A stretch of DNA of 64,000 nucleotides from Advenella kashmirensis W13003 (GTDB lineage Bacteria > Pseudomonadota > Gammaproteobacteria > Burkholderiales > Burkholderiaceae_B): assembly GCF_000506985.1 (NCBI RefSeq), contig NZ_KI650981.1:233122-297121 (forward strand), given 5' to 3'. The notes below the pieces were generated by a model. It did no database searches. It saw only the letters and a list, made by a program, of their open reading frames with translations, and had not been told where the DNA came from. Numbering within the stretch: the first letter of the stretch is position 1; each line of letters begins with the position of its first letter. This document shows positions 61,871 to 64,000 of the stretch, piece after piece. A program made the translations under genes and the position numbers.

Positions 61871-63297
61871 CAGGCGGCGTCTCCGTTGGCCAGTTCGCCA
61901 CGCAACGAGTTGGTATAGACGTTGGTAATACGGACTTTGACAATCTGACCGATCAGGTTCGCTGGTGCGGCAAAGTTGACGATGCGGTTGTTTTCGGTAC
62001 GTCCTGTCAGTTCGCTGGCGTCGCGACGGGAGGGGCCTTCGACCAGGACCGGCTGCAAAGTGTCAAGCATGGCGTGGCTGATGGCGCTGGCCTGAGCCGA
62101 AATCTGCGCCTGCAATCTTTGCAGCCGCTCAAGTTTGACTTCGTAGGGCGTATCGTCTTCAAGGTCGGCCGCAGGCGTACCCGGGCGGCGCGAATAGATG
62201 AATGAAAACGACGTGTCGAAGTTGACGTCGGCGATCAGCTTCAGTGTTGTTTCAAAATCGGCCTCGGTTTCGCCCGGAAAACCAACGATAAAGTCGGAAG
62301 ACAATGTCATGCCCGGCCGGGCAGCATAGAGGCGGCGGGCGATAGATTTGAATTCAATACCGGTGTAGCCCCGTTTCATGGCCGCCAGAATGCGATCACT
62401 GCCGGTTTGAATAGGCAAATGCAGGAACGGAACCAGTTTGGGCAGGCGGCCATGCGCTTCGATCAGCCGGCTGGTCATTTCCTTGGGATGCGATGTGGTA
62501 TAGCGGATGCGTTCAATGCCCGGAATGTCATGCACATAGTCGAGCAGCATGGCAAAGTCGGCCAGTTCCGTAGTGCCCCCCAGTGTGCCGCGATAGGCGT
62601 TCACGTTCTGTCCCAGCAGATTGACTTCCTTGACGCCCTGGTCGGCCAGATCGGCAATCTCGGTCAGCACATCTTCGAACGGGCGGGAAATTTCCTCACC
62701 ACGCGTATAGGGGACGACGCAGAAGCTGCAGTATTTGCTGCAACCTTCCATGATCGAGACAAAGGCCGACGGGCCGTCAATCCGGGCAGGCGGCAAGGCG
62801 TCGAATTTTTCGATTTCGGGAAAGCTGATGTCTACCTGGGCGCGGCCGGTGCTTTTGCGCCGCTCGATCAGGTCAGGCAGGCGATGCAGCGTTTGCGGAC
62901 CGAAGACCACGTCGACATAGGGTGCACGGCGGATGATGGTGGCGCCTTCCTGGCTGGCTACGCAGCCACCTACACCAATGACCAGATTGGGGTTTTTCTT
63001 TTTGAGCTGATTGATGCGGCCCAGATCGGAAAAGACTTTTTCCTGCGCTTTTTCCCGGATGGAACAGGTGTTGAGCAAGATGACGTCGGCGTCTTCCGGC
63101 GTGCTGGTCAATTCCAGCCCCTGGTTCTCGCGCAGGACGTCGGCCATTTTGTCCGAATCGTATTCATTCATCTGGCAGCCGAATGTCTTGATATACAACT
63201 TCTTGGCCGATGGATGGATGCGGATGGGGGTTTCCTGTACAGGTTGTACGGGCGTTGCGGCAGTTTCTGCTCCGCGCTTGAGTGTCGTTTCGTGCAT
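61870..63297 (-). CDS. miaB: tRNA-2-methylthio-N6-dimethylallyladenosine synthase MiaB
   Basis: A 475-residue radical SAM methylthiotransferase that modifies A37 of UNN-reading tRNAs. The N-terminal MTTase domain has [25 protein letters not shown] and [11 protein letters not shown]. The SAM motif is [19 protein letters not shown]-terminal TRAM domain includes [21 protein letters not shown]. The first ~30 residues are a variable extension. It heads the run that continues to lnt. Confidence 0.96.
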   Translation of the reverse strand: MHETTLKRGAETAATPVQPVQETPIRIHPSAKKLYIKTFGCQMNEYDSDKMADVLRENQGLELTSTPEDADVILLNTCSIREKAQEKVFSDLGRINQLKKKNPNLVIGVGGCVASQEGATIIRRAPYVDVVFGPQTLHRLPDLIERRKSTGRAQVDISFPEIEKFDALPPARIDGPSAFVSIMEGCSKYCSFCVVPYTRGEEISRPFEDVLTEIADLADQGVKEVNLLGQNVNAYRGTLGGTTELADFAMLLDYVHDIPGIERIRYTTSHPKEMTSRLIEAHGRLPKLVPFLHLPIQTGSDRILAAMKRGYTGIEFKSIARRLYAARPGMTLSSDFIVGFPGETEADFETTLKLIADVNFDTSFSFIYSRRPGTPAADLEDDTPYEVKLERLQRLQAQISAQASAISHAMLDTLQPVLVEGPSRRDASELTGRTENNRIVNFAAPANLIGQIVKVRITNVYTNSLRGELANGDAA

Positions 63298-63399
63298 GTT
63301 ATGGGTACCGTGGCGGGTTTTTATCCCGGGGGTAAATTTGAAAAACGTGATTGTAACGTGTTTGCATCAATTTGGACTTATCTTGTTGTTTTTTCAGAT

Positions 63400-63426
63400 A
63401 AAAAAAAGCACCCGCAGGTGCTTTTT
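63400..63426. terminator. Bidirectional intrinsic terminator
   Basis: AAAAAGCACC / GGTGCTTTTT around a 4-nt loop, with A/T runs on both sides. It lies between the secF 3' end and miaB, and on the minus strand it ends the sec transcript. Confidence 0.88.
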
Positions 63427-63473
63427 CAGGCTTGTGCGCACCAGGGTGTGGCGCGCAGGGTACAGTTTCATGA

Positions 63474-64000
63474 TCAGTAGATCACTTCGCTGGCCGGGTC
63501 TTCCTTTTTAGGCGTCTTGATCATGTCTTCGCGCTTGACGCCCAGCCACATGGCGATCGCTGCGGCCACGAACACGGAAGAGTAAATGCCAAACCAGATA
63601 CCGATGGTCAGGGCCAGGGCAAAGTTGTGCAGGGACGGACCGCCGAAGAAGAACATGGACAGTACCATCATCTGTGTCGATGCGTGGGTAATGACCGTAC
63701 GGGAAATGGTTTGTGTAATCGCGCCGTCGATCACATCACGCACGCTGGCACGACGCTGCTTGCGAAAGTTTTCACGGATCCGGTCCATGATCACCACCGA
63801 TTCATTCACGGAATAGCCGAGCACCGCCAGCACGCCTGCCAGCACGGGCAGGGAGAACTCCCACTGGAAGAAGGCGAAGAATCCCAGAATGATGACCACA
63901 TCGTGCAGGTTGGCGATCACGCAGGCGAGCGCAAATTTCCATTCAAAGCGTATGCCCAGGTAGATCATGATGCCGATGACGACGAAGGCCAGCGCCTTCA
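63474..64000 (-). CDS. secF: Protein translocase subunit SecF (partial)
   Basis: The C-terminal ~175 residues of SecF; the 5' end lies beyond the right edge, and the frame stays open to base 64000. The membrane signature VLAVLGYSVNESVVIMDRIREN and SRTVITHASTQMMVLSMFFFGG identify it. With SecD it drives late steps of protein export using the proton gradient. The tail ends DPASEVIY. The terminator at 63400-63426 follows. Confidence 0.95.
   Translation of the reverse strand, partial: KALAFVVIGIMIYLGIRFEWKFALACVIANLHDVVIILGFFAFFQWEFSLPVLAGVLAVLGYSVNESVVIMDRIRENFRKQRRASVRDVIDGAITQTISRTVITHASTQMMVLSMFFFGGPSLHNFALALTIGIWFGIYSSVFVAAAIAMWLGVKREDMIKTPKKEDPASEVIY

Noticed and set aside
60926-63480. Two plus-strand frames of 330 and 357 codons over phoH and miaB
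   Set aside because: They are antisense to genes with complete catalytic motifs and carry no motif of their own.

Overview
The window looks like a chromosomal segment of a betaproteobacterium of the order Burkholderiales, most likely family Alcaligenaceae. This is an inference from gene content and order: an NAD-dependent formate dehydrogenase fds operon, the aerobic benzoyl-CoA (box) pathway, a LexA-controlled imuA-imuB-dnaE2 mutagenesis cassette, and a miaB-phoH-ybeY-corC-lnt housekeeping run. The genus cannot be fixed from the sequence alone. I see no insertion sequence, CRISPR array, complete prophage or rRNA operon.

Region 1 (about 0.1-16.3 kb) is a formate/molybdenum-cofactor block. 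On the minus strand, a seven-gene operon runs fdsG-fdsB-fdsA-fdhD-fdsD, then an OFA-type formate/oxalate MFS carrier, then a 41-residue membrane peptide. It ends at an intrinsic terminator ahead of an OmpR-type two-component pair. Divergently, a ModE/LysR-like regulator overlaps moaA, followed by mobA. Convergent to these are moeA, moaB, moaE, moaD and moaC. The enzyme, its sulfurtransferase, most of the cofactor pathway, a carrier and a regulator therefore sit together. A perfect 28-bp palindrome lies between fdsG and the regulator.

Region 2 (16.5-23.3 kb) holds a peroxiredoxin, an MFS transporter with an EPTPV-repeat tail, a FadR-type regulator with a flavin dehydrogenase, an EamA transporter and bioB.

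Region 3 (23.4-30.1 kb) is the box benzoate module: boxD is divergent from boxC-boxB-boxA. Each divergent promoter is followed by a TGCA-N6-TGCA motif, the type described for BzdR/BoxR regulators. The regulator and the benzoate-CoA ligase are not in the window.

Region 4 (30.2-41.6 kb) has a basic amino-acid-type ABC transporter lacking an ATPase gene, coupled to a zinc deacylase; a Nudix hydrolase; cardiolipin synthase; Ogt; a galactarate/glucarate module (kdgD, garD, FadR-type regulator); and nnrD. A tRNA-Ala/Glu/Asp cluster follows at 41.7-42.1 kb.

Region 5 (42.3-51.6 kb) is a mixed accessory stretch: a VOC protein, a LysR-pirin-isochorismatase group with a palindromic operator, zinT under a Zur-like palindrome, lipoproteins, an SDR/LysR pair, a coiled-coil membrane protein, a degenerate tRNA-like sequence, a transglutaminase-like protein and a PepSY protein. 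Region 6 (51.7-64 kb) is the imuA-imuB-dnaE2 cassette, the lnt/corC/ybeY/phoH/miaB group and the end of secF at the right edge.
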